DNA from: Mrakia gelida
Taxonomy: Eukaryota; Basidiomycota; Tremellomycetes; Cystofilobasidiales; Mrakiaceae
Reading direction: 5' to 3'
NCBI GenBank assembly: GCA_024345305.1
Contig: BRON01000015.1
Location: 868,001 to 932,000 of the forward strand
DNA length: 64,000 nucleotides
This document shows, in pieces, positions 34,987 through 45,760 of this stretch. The notes beneath the pieces are model-generated. The model searched no databases and had not been told where the DNA came from. It was given only the letters and a program-made list of their open reading frames with translations. Position numbers and translations under genes: made by a program. How positions within the stretch are numbered: position 1 is the first letter of the stretch; the number at the start of each line of letters is the position of its first letter.

Positions 34987-37900
34987 TTAGACCCTCATGG
35001 GAGATCCAGGATCGATGGGTTGGGTGGTTTGAGAGACTGAAAGGGGAGAAGAGAAAGCGAAGAGGTCAGCGACATGAAACGCTCGAGCGAAAACTCAAGA
35101 CGGCGAGAAGACGCGACGAAGAAATCAAGCTCACCATTGTTTCCTCCCTGAGCCAGAGGACTAGGCTTCTTCGTCCTCCTTCCCAGCAGCGTAGCCTGAC
35201 CCAGATCCAACTCGAACCCACCCTGCCTGCCCCTCTGTCCAGCTCCGCCTCGTCCTCGATCCCTCTGTCCAGCCCTTCCATCGTACAACGCCGCCTCAGC
35301 CTGCTTCCTGTCCGCTCCTCCGCTTCCCTGGTAGGCCTGCGGTGGCTCCTGAACAGCAGCGGCGGGTTGATGTTGTTGCTGCCGTTGTTGAATCGTCTGA
35401 GCAGCAGCGTCTCCGTGCTTGACTCGAGCTTCCTCGACCTCGTGCTCGTCCTCGGCTTCCTCGTCGTCTTCGTTGAGTCCTCCGAGGAACCCTCGAGTTC
35501 CAGCTCCTCCAGGTCCGTTGTAGGCACGACGACGAGCTCCCTCCTCCTCCATTCGGTGGACGGCGTAGGTGATATCGAAGGCTTCCTTGAGGGAGGCGAC
35601 TCCTGGCGAGCGACCTTCTCGGTTTCCGGTTCCTCGGACGGACTGGAGGAGAGGAGAGTCGAGAGGCATGGGTGCTGTGGAAGGAGGTTGGAGGTGCTCG
35701 AGGTGCTGAGGAGCGACGGATTGGGGGGGAGGTTGTTCCTGTTTGATCGCGAGACGAAGGAAAAAAGGAAAAGTCAGCTCGAGTCGCGACGAGCTGAAAG
35801 AAGGAGAATGAAAGCAGAGAAGACGAACGTTGCACCAAGGGTGAGCGAGGAACTCGTCGATGGTGTACCGTTGCGAAGGATCGACGCAAAGGAGATGAGT
35901 GATGAGGTCCTTGGCTGATCCAGAGATGTCGTCCCACCACGGCGAGAGGAAGGTGTAGTATCCTCGAGCGACCTTCTCGGTCAACACGGCGATCGACTCG
36001 TCGTAGAAAGGACTGGGTAAGCGAATAAGGAGGCAAAGGCGAGTCAGCAAGAAGCTCTCCTGAAGAGGAGCTCGAGGATCGAGCGGGAAGAATGCGAGAC
36101 TCACGGGAAACCACAGAGAAGGGTGTAGAGAACGCAACCGAGAGCCCACATGTCGACGCTCTTGGAGTACCTCTCGTCCTTGACGATCTCAGGAGCGGTG
36201 TATCCGACGGTTCCACAGGGAGTAGCGGTATCCTCTGCCCAGACGACCTTCGACAGACCGAAGTCGGCGATCTTGACTCGTCCAATTCCACCTCCTCCGA
36301 TCCCAACCTGGAACTCTCCCTCGTCCTCCTTCTCCTCGTCGTATTGACGATGGATCGGCCGCGACGCAGGTACGATGGGGATTCGCTCGAAGAGGATGTT
36401 TTCGGGCTTGATGTCTCTGCAGAGGTGAAGAGCGAGACAAGGTCAGCACGACGAAGGGTCGAAGGGAGGAAAGAGGTACAGGCAGGACGAACCGATGAAC
36501 GACTCCTCGCTCCTCGTGCAGGTATCGGATTCCGTGAGCGACTTGAAGGATGACGTGTCTCGAGAGGGGCTCGCTGAAGTAGGTGAGCTTGACGCTGTTG
36601 GGAAGAGGAGCGCGGGAAGAGGAGACAACGCGTCAGCGAAAGGAAGCTCGCGATCTCAAAAGAGGAGACGCGAAGCGAGACGAACATCTGATGGAAGAGC
36701 TCTCCTCCCTCCATGACTGCAGAGAAGAACAAAGATCGAGGTCAGTTCGCGCGATTGTGAAAAGCGGAAGGGCTGAAGTTCGACTCACGTTCGAGAACCA
36801 AGAAGTAGTGCTCGTTCGACTCCGAGAAGCTGACGAGCTTGACGATGGATGGATGATCCGTTCCTCGCATGATCTGGACCTCCTTGAGGATGTTGGCGCG
36901 CTGTTGGAGTGAAGAAGAGGAGGAGGGAAGAGAAAGGAAGAGATGGAAGGGGGTGTAGAGCGAAGGAGGAGACGAAGAACGAGTACGAAAGAACGAAGAT
37001 GGGGAAGGGAGGGAGAAGAGGTGAGGAGCAAGGGGAGCCAAAAGAAGGAAGCGAAGAAGGAGGTCAGAACGTCTGCGGTTCCAACGAAGTACAGTCCAAG
37101 ACACGAGCACGAAGCTGTTGGGTTGGAGAGAAGGAGGTGGAGGGGGATGGGAGAAAAGGAGGAAGGGGAACTCGCCTCCGTCACCCTGGGCCTCTTTTTG
37201 AAGTTCGGGTTCAGGTGCTTGTCGCCGTTCTACTCCCGAGAGAAAGAAGAGAGTACGAAGGAAAAGAAGGAAATCGAGTGTAGGTAAGGAAGAAGAGGAG
37301 TAAGGTAGAAAAGATGGGGAGAAGAGAGAGGAGAGGTCAGAGAGGACGTTTGTCAGCGGACTGATCAAGGACCTGGGTAGGTAAAAGCTATGGGTGATGT
37401 TGATCGGATGGAGAGGAGGTAGGAGAGATAGAGAGGATGGCTATCTTCGCGGAGACCCAAGCACAGACGCGCAGGGCTGAGGGAAGGGTCGAGGCGAGGG
37501 AGATCGAAGGGAGAGAGAGTGCGCGAACTGACCTGAGACTGGTTGAGCTCGTATTTACGAACGACCTTGACTGCGACCTTGAGACCGGTCTTCTTGTCGA
37601 TGGCCTTGTAGACATTCGAGAAGGCTCCGCTGAAGAGAGAGATGAATGAAAAATAGAGAAGACACGTCAGCGTTCAGGGAGAAGGAAGGGAGAGAAGGCA
37701 GGGGAGGGCTTGGGAGGGCGAGGAGGCCGGATGACGCCAGCTCGTAGCGATGTAGAGATCGTCCGAGCGAGAGAGTCCCTCGTGGGAGGAGATGGAGATG
37801 AGGATCGAAGAGTTCTGATGACCTTTTGTAACCTCCTAGAAGGGATAGAAGGGGAGGAAGGAGGAGCAGATGGGGTCTGAACCCTCCGGATGACGCAGGT

Positions 37901-38551
37901 TAAGAAAGCTTCTTCCTCGTCCAAGTCCGTCGTGCCTCCCTTCCCCCCTTCTCTCCTCCCCTGCCTCCTTCTATACCGATTCAACGAGACCGAGACTGAG
38001 AGATATGGAAAGAAGAAAGAAAGGTGTACTCACTCTCCCATCTTCTCTACGAGATCGAACCCTTCGAGCCCTTCGTAAACGGGCATCTTGTCCTTTGACC
38101 TCTTCTCCTCGTCGACAATCTCCTGAGCTTCCTTCTGGTACTGAGCCTCCTTCTTCTGAGCCTCCTCCTTCTGATGAGCAGCTTCCTGAGCCTTCCTTCG
38201 GTCGTGCTGCTGCTGAGAGGTGGAGGGAGCGTGGGCTGTGGAGGAGGAGGTTGGAGGGTAGGATCGAGAGGAGGACGAGGATGAAGGGGAGGAGTGATGA
38301 CCAGAGCTTTGAGTCGTAGGGGAGGTCTCTTTGGCGTTCTTGCCGTGGCGGATGAGGTCTACAGACGAGAGTGGAGAGGGAAGAAGAGAGAGAGACAGTC
38401 AGCAACGACGTTCGAGTTCGTGTAGAGACGCCGATAGAGAGAAGGGAGGGATGGATGACTGAGCGAAGGAGGGAGGGATGGAGGAGGGAGAGAGCGAGCT
38501 GGGAGGCGAGGAAGGAAAGAACTCACTCTTGAAGGCGTCCATAACTGGCAT
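34987..38551 (-). CDS. SRK1: MAPK-activated protein kinase of the Srk1/Rck2 family
   Basis: This is a CAMK-group kinase; Rck2/Srk1 act downstream of the Hog1/Sty1 stress MAPK and restrain translation or cell-cycle entry. The start MPVMDAFK splices to NLIRHGKNAKE. A Gln/Lys-rich coiled segment precedes the kinase domain: GE|GAFSNVYK glycine loop (split by an intron), VAVK lysine, an 18-residue insert exon (NGDKHLNPNFKKRPRVTE), QIMRGTDHPSIVKLV, VVHR|DIKPENILF, ADFGLSKV and GTVGYTAPEIV. The stretch ERYSKSVDMWALGCVLYTLLCGFP and FLSPWWDDIS are hallmarks of this family. The tail is Gln-rich with an RG-rich patch (DRGRGGAGQRGR) and ends GSPMRV. The insert exon ends with a GC donor at 37175. The tail contains possible docking residues, but I cannot point to a MAPK-binding motif with confidence. 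Confidence 0.88.
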
Positions 38552-39013
38552 TCTCGTTAAGGGAGAGGAAGGGAGAAAGAGGAATCCAAGAGAGAGGAGC
38601 GGAGAGGATTCAAGGGGTGACGATATGACGAGGAGGGAGACCTTTCTTTAGGGGAGGGGAAGAGGAGGAGGTGGTTGGAGGCCAGGCGGAGGAGGGGGGA
38701 GCTCGAGGCGAGGAGGAGGAGTTCGCTCGCGAATGACGTCGGAAATATGTCTTCCAAAAAAATGGCCTTCTTCGAGCGAGGAGGTGCAGGAGTGGAGATG
38801 TTGAGGAGTGGAAATCGTTGTTCGAAAGAGGAGAGAAAAAATGTCGCCCAGAGGGGAGGAGGATGAGCTGACGTTCGTGTCTTCGCTTCAGAGTCCGAGT
38901 CTCTGCTCCGCTCAAGACGCACGCGAAGATTTTCAATCTACCCTCAACATCAAGCTAAGAACTGACTTTCTTGAAACACCGAGAAAACCTGCTCAGACTG
39001 ACTTCAAGCAGAG
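38552..39013. other. Divergent intergenic region upstream of SRK1
   Basis: It must carry the SRK1 promoter. A TCAAGCAG acceptor with an upstream ACTGAC branch-like sequence (near 38998) just precedes the small gene at 39014, so an upstream exon or leader intron of that gene may lie here. Purine-rich tracts occur at 38640-38740. Confidence 0.35.
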
Positions 39014-39362
39014 ATGGAAAGACTCCTCGGCAAGCGGCTCGACTCTCGACCCGATCTCCTTCGACGCGTTCCTCGATCTCCCCTTCGCCCCCACCTCGCC
39101 TGCCTAATCCTCGCCCAACCCCCTTCGGCTAAATCAGAGCAGCTCGAGGATTATCTGAGGATTGGGGAGGAGGCGAGCGAACCACCAGTAAAGAGAGACG
39201 AGAGAAGGAAGGCAGATGAATCGACAATCAACGAACCAAACAACACAACGAGTGAGTCAACAACTTCTTCTCGACCTTTCGTTCTTCTCTCTTCCTGCTG
39301 CTTGGGATCTCGCGCCAGATGTGTTCAAGAAACCTGATCCGTCGGTGCTCAGAGGGAGCTGA
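39014..39362 (+). CDS. Small hypothetical protein, about 93 residues
   Basis: Two exons (39014-39251 and 39319-39362) join in phase across a GTGAGT...CGCCAG intron, giving MERLLGKRLD...NNTT|NVFKKPDPSVLRGS. The protein is basic at the N-terminus (LDSRPDLLRRVPRSP), then has AKSEQLEDYLRIGEEASEP and a polar C-terminus. I recognise no family. Evidence for coding is the intron with good donor and acceptor and the in-phase ending; an acceptor-like site directly before the ATG means the true start may be in an upstream exon. Confidence 0.4.
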
Positions 39363-39589
39363 AGGACTGCGATCGTGAGAGCTGCGTTCTCACTCCCGCG
39401 AGGGGAAGAGACGACTCAGATTCCGTTCCCTCACGACTCTTTCGACGCTGCAGCAGCCTCCCTTCCACTCGATTGCGCGAGAAACTGATAAATGTCTTTA
39501 GATGAAGTGGTTGTCATAAGTGTTACCGGACGAGAGCGCGAAGCCACATCGAACGAACGAACGAGAGAGCGAAAAAACGAGACGCGCGC
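39363..39589. other. Intergenic spacer
   Basis: This lies between the small gene at 39014-39362 and the second copy of the inverted repeat. No gene was seen. Confidence 0.3.
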
Positions 39590-39770
39590 GTTCGAACCCA
39601 GTCGAAACTCGAACTAACCTAAATTCGAGTGACAAAAAGAGTCGAATTCGAAGGGAACGCACCTCTGTGGGTCTCGATCCGGGGTCGTATTGGCACGCCT
39701 GGGAAAGATAGTCAATCTGGGAGCTCTTAGCTTGTTGGGCTAACCCTTCGTCCTCGCTCAAGTTGTGAAA
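39590..39770 (-). repeat. Inverted-repeat copy 2; candidate structured Pol III RNA gene
   Basis: This is the minus-strand counterpart of 33023-33206. The core 39662-39751 differs from copy 1 by a single base. The A-box-like and B-box-like motifs and the T5 tract (AAAAA at 39634-39638 on the plus strand) are kept. Flanks diverge gradually: the sequence immediately before the core still matches (CACAACTTGAGCG against CACAACTCGAGCG), while beyond about 39775 similarity is lost. The two copies are 6.6 kb apart with SRK1 between them. Confidence 0.5.
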
Positions 39771-41301
39771 ACTACTGCTGGATTGGATCCTCAAGCCCCC
39801 TTGGTACAAATTAAGATCACTTCTAAGGACATGTGTGGCTCAAAAATTGGTCTTGTGAAGGGCTCGAGGGAAGAAATCGAGGTGATTTCAGTGCAGTTCG
39901 ACGCGTCGAGACATGCGCGCTTGCCAAAGGGAGTCTGCTTCCCTGACTCTTCGTTAGTGAGACGCTTGGAGCTTCTCGATGTCTATCGGGCGTATATAGA
40001 GAGACGTCGCCGACAGAGTTCCCCTCCTGGAAGCAAGTAAAGCCTTGAGAAAGAAACCAACCTCCTCGTTCGACGCGTCCAAACTTTCGATGCTCTCCTC
40101 GCCTCAGCGTCGAGGGTCGAGCTGTACTAGGTTAGAGCCAAAGCCAAAGCCCGACGGATGACGTTGAGGACCCTCCCGGGCCTGAGACCTGGTCGAAGCA
40201 GATCAGTCTCGTCGGTGTCGACGCGATTTTGATTCAGACCCCCCTCGTTCGTTTCCCTTTCCGCCCGCCATCTTTTCTTTCCCGTCGGGCCGTCCAATCG
40301 AAAACCTCCCTTCCCGCTCTTCGTCCTCGCCACTCAGCATTCTACGACAAAAACGGAAACAAAAGGGCGAGTCAAGCACGGTTTCTGGAGTCTTCCGTGG
40401 ATGCTCGTTGATCCCTCGGAGAGGTTATCTTCCAGTCGAAGAAACGTTCCAAGCTCCGAAGAGAAGGAGGATCACTCGACACTTGGAGTCACTCCAAGCC
40501 TGACTTGAACCGAAGAATAAATCGAACACCTTAAGGGTGTGTCGACTCGGTTTACAAGGCAAGCTCGTGCACAATCCACTCAAACTAAATGAACTGGCTT
40601 GCTCGAGGTAGAAGATAGGCTGTCTATGTACCTCACCGAGAAGCTGGGTGCTCGAGAAGTCGTTGGGCCACCGAAGGCGACTGAGGAGAGCTCCGATCTG
40701 GGAAAAAGAACGCGCGCGACGACGCGTTGAAAGCTCTCCTCTCGATCGCGCTCTGATTGTTTCAGCAGATGTTGATGTGGGAGCTAGAGCTAGTGTAAAA
40801 TTTTCGAGGAACTTCATCCTTCGTATTGACAGAAGACCTTGTTGGTTGAGACGATGGTGAACGACAAGGAGGGAGGGGAGTCTGAGGTTACTGTAGGATC
40901 TCACGCCCCTCCTCTCCTCGCCCCATCTTCTCTTCCCGAGAGGGAGAAGTGGCTAACTATGAGACCAGAGGATCAATTCTGACTGGCGAAAAGAACGGTC
41001 GGTGTCCAAGCGGCTGGGCGAGCGAGGAGCTCGCTTCGGTTCAATTGCTCGTGCGCCGCGTCGACTTTCCCTTCATTCATGTCCTTTCTGCCGACCCGAG
41101 AACTATGTACGCCGACAATTCAAGCATGCTGCACGAATTACTGAGCGACTAGCGGGCCGCAAACGAAGGGACAGAAATAACAATACTTCATGATCAGGAT
41201 CAACGAAAAAACCCCTCGCGTCGTCCGGCCGTTCATTCGTTCCTCGTCCCCTCCAAGATCTACAGCCCCCTCCTTCCCCCACTTCCTCCAAGATCTGGAG
41301 C
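39771..41301. other. Long intergenic region, 1.5 kb
   Basis: No convincing gene was found. A perfect 7-bp hairpin CTTGGAG-TCA-CTCCAAG occurs at 40482-40498, and a second one, ACACC/GGTGT, at about 40528-40543. ORFs on both strands (for example minus 40425-40904) lack recognisable content or the usual codon bias. ACGCGT motifs lie at 39901, 40072 and 40718. Confidence 0.4.
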
Positions 41302-42428
41302 TCAAATGGCCTGATATCTCCCCTCCCCAGCCTGTCCACTCTGCTGCTGCGCTCTCGGAGGAGGAGGAGCCTGCTGTTGAACGGGACTCGAGTGGGAGTT
41401 GAAGTCTTGATCTCCTCCGGGCATTTGGAAGACTGGACGACGCGCGGCCGAGAGAAGAAAGAAGGAGAGGTCAGTGAGGAAACAGAGTGGGAGTATGGAG
41501 GGAAGGGGAAGGGGAAGGGGAAGACCGAACGCACTAGGTTCTCCGTTGGCGTTGTTCGAGCCGGACGCGTTGTGTCCTCCTCCTCCCGAGGGACCCAACC
41601 AGACTCCTCGAGAGGAGACGTTGATGCTTGGGAGGGCAGCGAAGGAGTCGTCCCCTCTTTCCTTGAGGGAGGCGACGGTGGCGAAGAAGGTTGGGATCTG
41701 TTTTGGGGTTAAGGTTCGGGCGAGGAGGAGGGAGGGAGGAAGAGTGAGCTCGACGATCGTCCTTGTCTTGTCTTTCTCGCCCGAGGTCCGCGAGGCAGAG
41801 AAGCGAGCGGAAGGAAAAGGGACCAGCTAGGGTGTGCGAAGAGGGAAGGAAGGGAAAGGGAGAGAGGCTAAGCTGACCTTGAAGAGGAGGTTGAGGATGG
41901 TCAAGAGGAAGATGATCCAACCCTGTCGATGCGATGAGTGCAGCAGCCAGATGAAGTCGAGAGGAATGGAGAGACCTAGGAAGGCTGCGAAGAGGCGGAA
42001 GGGGAGAGGGGAGTTGGGGAGTTCATGGGCGATGATTCCAAAGACGAAGAGCTCGAAGTCTGTGAAAGCGAGAGAGGGAGGGGAGATCGAAGGGAGGTGA
42101 GAAGGCGATGGGAGGGAGAAGGCTGCGAGCTCATCGCTCATCCTCGAGCGAGCCATAGACGGTGACGAGGAGAGTCGTTTGGGGACGAACTATATCTTGG
42201 TGATTTGAAGGTTGCGAGAACGAGAGAGAGAGTCTGGTAGGAGGAAAGGAGAAGCGAGGTGAGTGAAAGGAAGGGCCATCGGAGGCGAGCCGAAGGAGGA
42301 GGAAGGTGAACGAACAGCTTGAACCGCTATGAGCGTCGGAGCGTCGCTGCAAGACACAGAAAGGCCGTCAATATACAGACTCGAGAGCCTAGCATCTCCA
42401 GATGAGCTCACAAAGGAATTTGTTGCAT
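41302..42428 (-). CDS. AGTRAP-like small membrane protein
   Basis: It resembles the angiotensin-receptor-associated-protein family of small multi-pass membrane proteins. The first exon is 17 nt (MQQIPF..., 42428-42412), followed by DAPTLIAVQA. Then come RPQTTLLVTVYGSLE and FELFVFGIIAHEL, LPFRLFAAFLGLSIPLDFIWLL, and GWIIFLLTILNLLFK, which align with the membrane spans of AGTRAP in order. PTFFATVASLKERGDDSFAALP follows, then a Gly/Pro/Gln-rich cytosolic tail ending GRYQAI. Identification is from the order and spacing of the spans, not strong identity, so the name is tentative. The junction at 42141 needs an AT donor (ATGAGC); see findings. Confidence 0.55.
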
Positions 42429-42570
42429 TTTTGTTTGAAGGATGGGTCGTCGTTAGAAGTCGAAGAAGAGGACCTCTCTCGAAACCATCAAGGTCACTTT
42501 CACCTCCCCTCCTCCATCTCCCTTCCTTCCTTCAAAGCCCCAACGCAGTCCGCTCCCTCTCCTCTTCGCC

Positions 42571-43346
42571 ATGGACACTACTCGACCTGTCACTCCTCCC
42601 TCTGATGACGAATCCCTCACTTCCGGCGGTGGTCTTCCTGCTCTCGTCGCTTTGATGGGAGGAGGAGATGAGCACGACTCTCCCATGGCGGACGCTCAAG
42701 GAGGAGGATCCTCCCACACCCCCATCCTTCTAGGAGGAGATTCAGACGACGAAGGAGAGGAAGAGATCAGCAACAACGCAGGAAGCAGCTCCAACACTAC
42801 CAACTTGACCTCGAGGAGACAGACGAGAGGGAAGCAGGGAGCAGCAGCGACAGGTGGAGGAGGAGGGGGAGCAAAGAAGTTCGCATCGAACCTCTCAGCG
42901 GGTCTGGGGAAGGCTCTGGGAACCAACTGGGGCGGGAGTAAAGGCAAAGGGAGAGGAGATCGAGAGGAACCTGCAGGAGGATTGGGTTTCTCGTCCGGCG
43001 GTGGGTTTGAGACGAGGGATCTGAGGGGGGGAGGAGCAGGAGGAGGTGGAAGGGAGGAGAGGGAGAAGCTCGTCGATGAGGACGAGATGGATTCACTCAA
43101 CAGAGGTGAGCTTTGCCTGCTTCTCAGGGAACGTTCTTCATACATTATATAGGGACTGACTCTTCTCGATGCGTTCTCTGCTGCCCTCTAGACATCGGCG
43201 ACCCCTTCGACGAAAGCGAGCTCGTCGCCCTCTCTCGAAACCCACCTCAACCCGCTGCCGCTGCCTCTTCCGCTCCCACTCCTCCAGCAGCACCTACCTC
43301 GGCACTCTCCCCTTCTTCACAACCTGCCGTCGCACCCGTCGCTTGA
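42571..43346 (+). CDS. Hypothetical low-complexity protein, 229 residues
   Basis: Two exons (42571-43105, 43192-43346) join in phase. The N-terminus (MDTTRPVTPPSDDESL) has an SP/TP-type acidic patch, followed by PALVALMGGGDEHD, DSDDEGEEEI, a Gly-rich basic middle (GGGGGGAKKFASNL) and EREKLVDEDEMDSLNR|DIGDPFDESEL. The tail is Ala/Pro/Ser-rich. There is no signal peptide or membrane span. It may be a nuclear or cytosolic regulator, but I recognise no domain. Its start is 143 bp from the AGTRAP-like start on the other strand. Confidence 0.65.
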
Positions 43347-43952
43347 GAGAAGGCCGTCGAGGTCATCTCGTGAGTTCGTTTTCTTCGCTCTCGTCCTGTC
43401 GTTCTCGTTCGTCGAGCCCGAGCTGACCATCTCCTCTCCGTCTCCCACCCGCCAGCCTTATCTTGACGCTCAAACCTCCCTCCAAGGTCCTCGCTAACCC
43501 TTCTTAGTTCTTACCTCACATGCATACCTCTCGCTACCTAGCTCTCATCACCCTTCGTCTCGTTCTCAAACCCACGTCGCCCGTTCTTAGCCTTCTCTCT
43601 CCCCCCTCCCTTTAGCTTGCTACACCTTCATCCCAGCTCGTTTACCATAATCGATTAGCTATGTCACGATCCTTCTCTCCTCTCCTCCTCCTCTTCTCGC
43701 TCCTCTCCTCTCTCGACGACTCTGCGTTCGCGCGTTCGTCTTCTCTCTCTCTCTCTCTCGCGCTCGTCCTCGGTCCTCTCACACCCTCCCCGAGCTCACA
43801 TCAGCAACCGACAAGCATCATCATCGTCATCAAACTGTAAGAAGTAAACTCGAGAACACACGAACGACCGAGACAGCTAGACTATTACTGAACGAGGGAC
43901 TAACTCGCATTCACCCTCCTCCCTGATCCTCCCACTTCTGGTCGCGGTCGTT
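43347..43952. other. Convergent intergenic region with CT repeat
   Basis: This is the 3' region of the hypothetical gene and of the NmrA-like gene. It contains a (CT)n tract at about 43742-43759. A GTGAGT/CGCCAG pair near 43371-43455 may be a 3'-UTR intron. No gene was seen. Confidence 0.4.
43742..43759. repeat. (CT)n microsatellite
   Basis: About nine CT units in the spacer after the gene ending at 43346. Similar (CT)n tracts lie at about 45661-45679 (PUS7 leader intron) and 48099-48118 (PUS7 intron 5), in the pyrimidine-rich part of introns. Confidence 0.7.
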
Positions 43953-45406
43953 TCAGCATTCCTCCCTCAAAAACTCCCCCCAAGACTTCATCTCAAACCC
44001 AACCTTCCTCTCCAACGCAGGGGTATCAACTCCTTCTCCTCCTCGACCGAAGAACTGCGTCGCTCGAACCCGAACCCGAATTCAAGTCAGTCGCGTCCTC
44101 CCCGTTTGTCGCCCTCTAGCTCGTCGGAACGCACCTTAAACATCGTCCTCAGTTCCCTCATCGAGTGTTGGATGATACTGGCCCAGAGCGTGAACGTCGT
44201 AGGGATCTCCTTTCCCCGCATGGTCTCTTTGTAGGTGGAGAGGAGGACGGGGAGGGTGAGGGTTGAGCCTGCGAGGGGGAGGGTTTGGTTCGTGAAGTTG
44301 GTGGAATGTTGGAAGACTGTGTGAAGCGAGGTGGGGTGGGTGGAGGGAAGGGTCCCGGGGGAAGGGGAAGAGGGAAGGGGGGGTGGATGAGTTTGGGACG
44401 AGGGAGGGAAAAGAAGGGCGGGTCGAACGAAACGGAAACGAACCAGCAGCCGCGACTCTCCCCACGTCCGAAACAGCTACGAGTTGGATCTTGTCTGTTT
44501 GAGGATGAGCGAAGGTTCCTTTGAGGAGCATGGTAGCGAGGAGTTTTCCTTGGTGGGTGGAGGTGGCGGAAGGGGAGAGGTTGTCCATGCTGAATGGAAC
44601 GGAAAGGACGCGTCGCGACGTGTGAGGGAGTTTCGGAGGTGAGTGGGGGAGGGAGCGAGCGAGCGAGGACGGGACAAGGGAGTGGGCGATGGGTCAGAAG
44701 ATAACTATGGGACTCACAAATAAACAGGCTGCAAAATCGTCCAAGGAAGGTCTGGGACCGAAGTCTTGAGGAAGGTCTCGATGTCGCGTTTGGAGTCGAA
44801 CCTGCTTTCAAGCGAAACGTCAGCTCTTCCTCTCCTGGCCAGCCAACATAGAGAGCATCCACCACAGTCACTGAGGTACCCCACACCCTCTCTCCCCATC
44901 TTCCTTCCCTCTATAAACCCCACTATAAACGAAACACTTGACGGTCCCTCTTCTCTCCGCCTCTCTCGCCAACTCGATCCCTTGCTTCCTCTCCCCCTCT
45001 ACCCCACCCTTTCCCTGTCGGTTGTTCTGCATTGAGAAAACTCCCCAGATGGGAGCGGAAGTCGAAGCGAAGATGGCTTCTGGATCGTCGAGGTTTCCTT
45101 GGAGGAGGTGAACGTGAGGGAGGGAGAGGGAGAGGAGATGTTGAGCGGGAGGGGAGGAGAGAGAGCGAGTGAGGGCGAGGATGGTGTAGATGGGAGGTGA
45201 GGAAGGGGGGTTGAGGGAGGAGAGGGCCTGGTGATGAAGGAGAGATGAGAAGAAGAGGGAGGAGTGAGTGAGGGAGGGAAGAGAGGGAGAGAAGAAAGAG
45301 AGAGAGACGATTGAGTACGACTGACTCGAACGACGGCGAGACCTTGTCTTCCTGTAGCTCCGGTGACGAGGATCGTTTTGGTTGAGGGTTCTTCGGAGGA
45401 GGACAT
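43953..45406 (-). CDS. NmrA-like NAD(P)-binding protein
   Basis: NmrA-like proteins have a Rossmann fold and often act as redox-sensing regulators rather than enzymes. The start MSSSEEPSTKT is followed at once by ILVTGATGRQGLAVV, the family's TGATGxQG motif; an ATG 57 bases upstream in the same frame would add a basic leader. Further matches: YTILALTRS, HVHLLQGNLDDP, IWGVFSMQ, RDIETFLKTSVPDLPWTILQPV, KGTFAHPQTDKIQLVAVSDVGRVA and PTTFTLWASIIQHSM, in the order expected for HSCARG-like members. About six introns. Stop TGA at 43953. It faces PUS7 divergently. Confidence 0.8.
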
Positions 45407-45760
45407 GCTGATGGTGGTGGTTGAGAGAGAAAACCGAGCGAGGCGAGGGGGGAGGATCTTCAAGAAGGTCCGGAGGAGGTTGAGTGACGTCGACTCGGTT
45501 GAACCGGGAGAACGGGTCGCGACTGATTTCGGGAGAGTCTTGGTCAGTTTTTCATCATCGCGTTCGATCTAATCAGCTGCGCATACGACTCCAGGGAAGA
45601 TGATCAAGAACGGACGAAAGGTCTGGTCCTGGCCGTCGGGAGGGAAGGAGAAGAGGTGAGCTCTCTCTCTCTCTCTCTCCCTTGAGATTTTCGACGAGCT
45701 CGCCTCTTTCCCTCCCTTCCCTACCAACCCTCTCCCTCCCTCCCCTCCCCCCAGGACAAG
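45407..45760. promoter_or_regulatory. Divergent promoter and spliced PUS7 leader with uORF
   Basis: It lies between the NmrA-like start and PUS7. The leader has an intron (donor GTGAGC at 45656, acceptor CCCAG at 45754) preceded by an ATG at 45600. Spliced, this makes a 21-residue uORF (MIKNGRKVWSW...) whose TGA overlaps the PUS7 ATG as ATGA. A (CT)n tract at about 45661-45679 lies inside the intron. Confidence 0.5.

Noticed and set aside
41010..41075. tRNA-like sequence with GGTTCAATTGC and a TGTCCAAGCGG A-box-like motif
   Set aside because: The spacing is too short and neither the acceptor nor the T stem pairs; no cloverleaf can be drawn.
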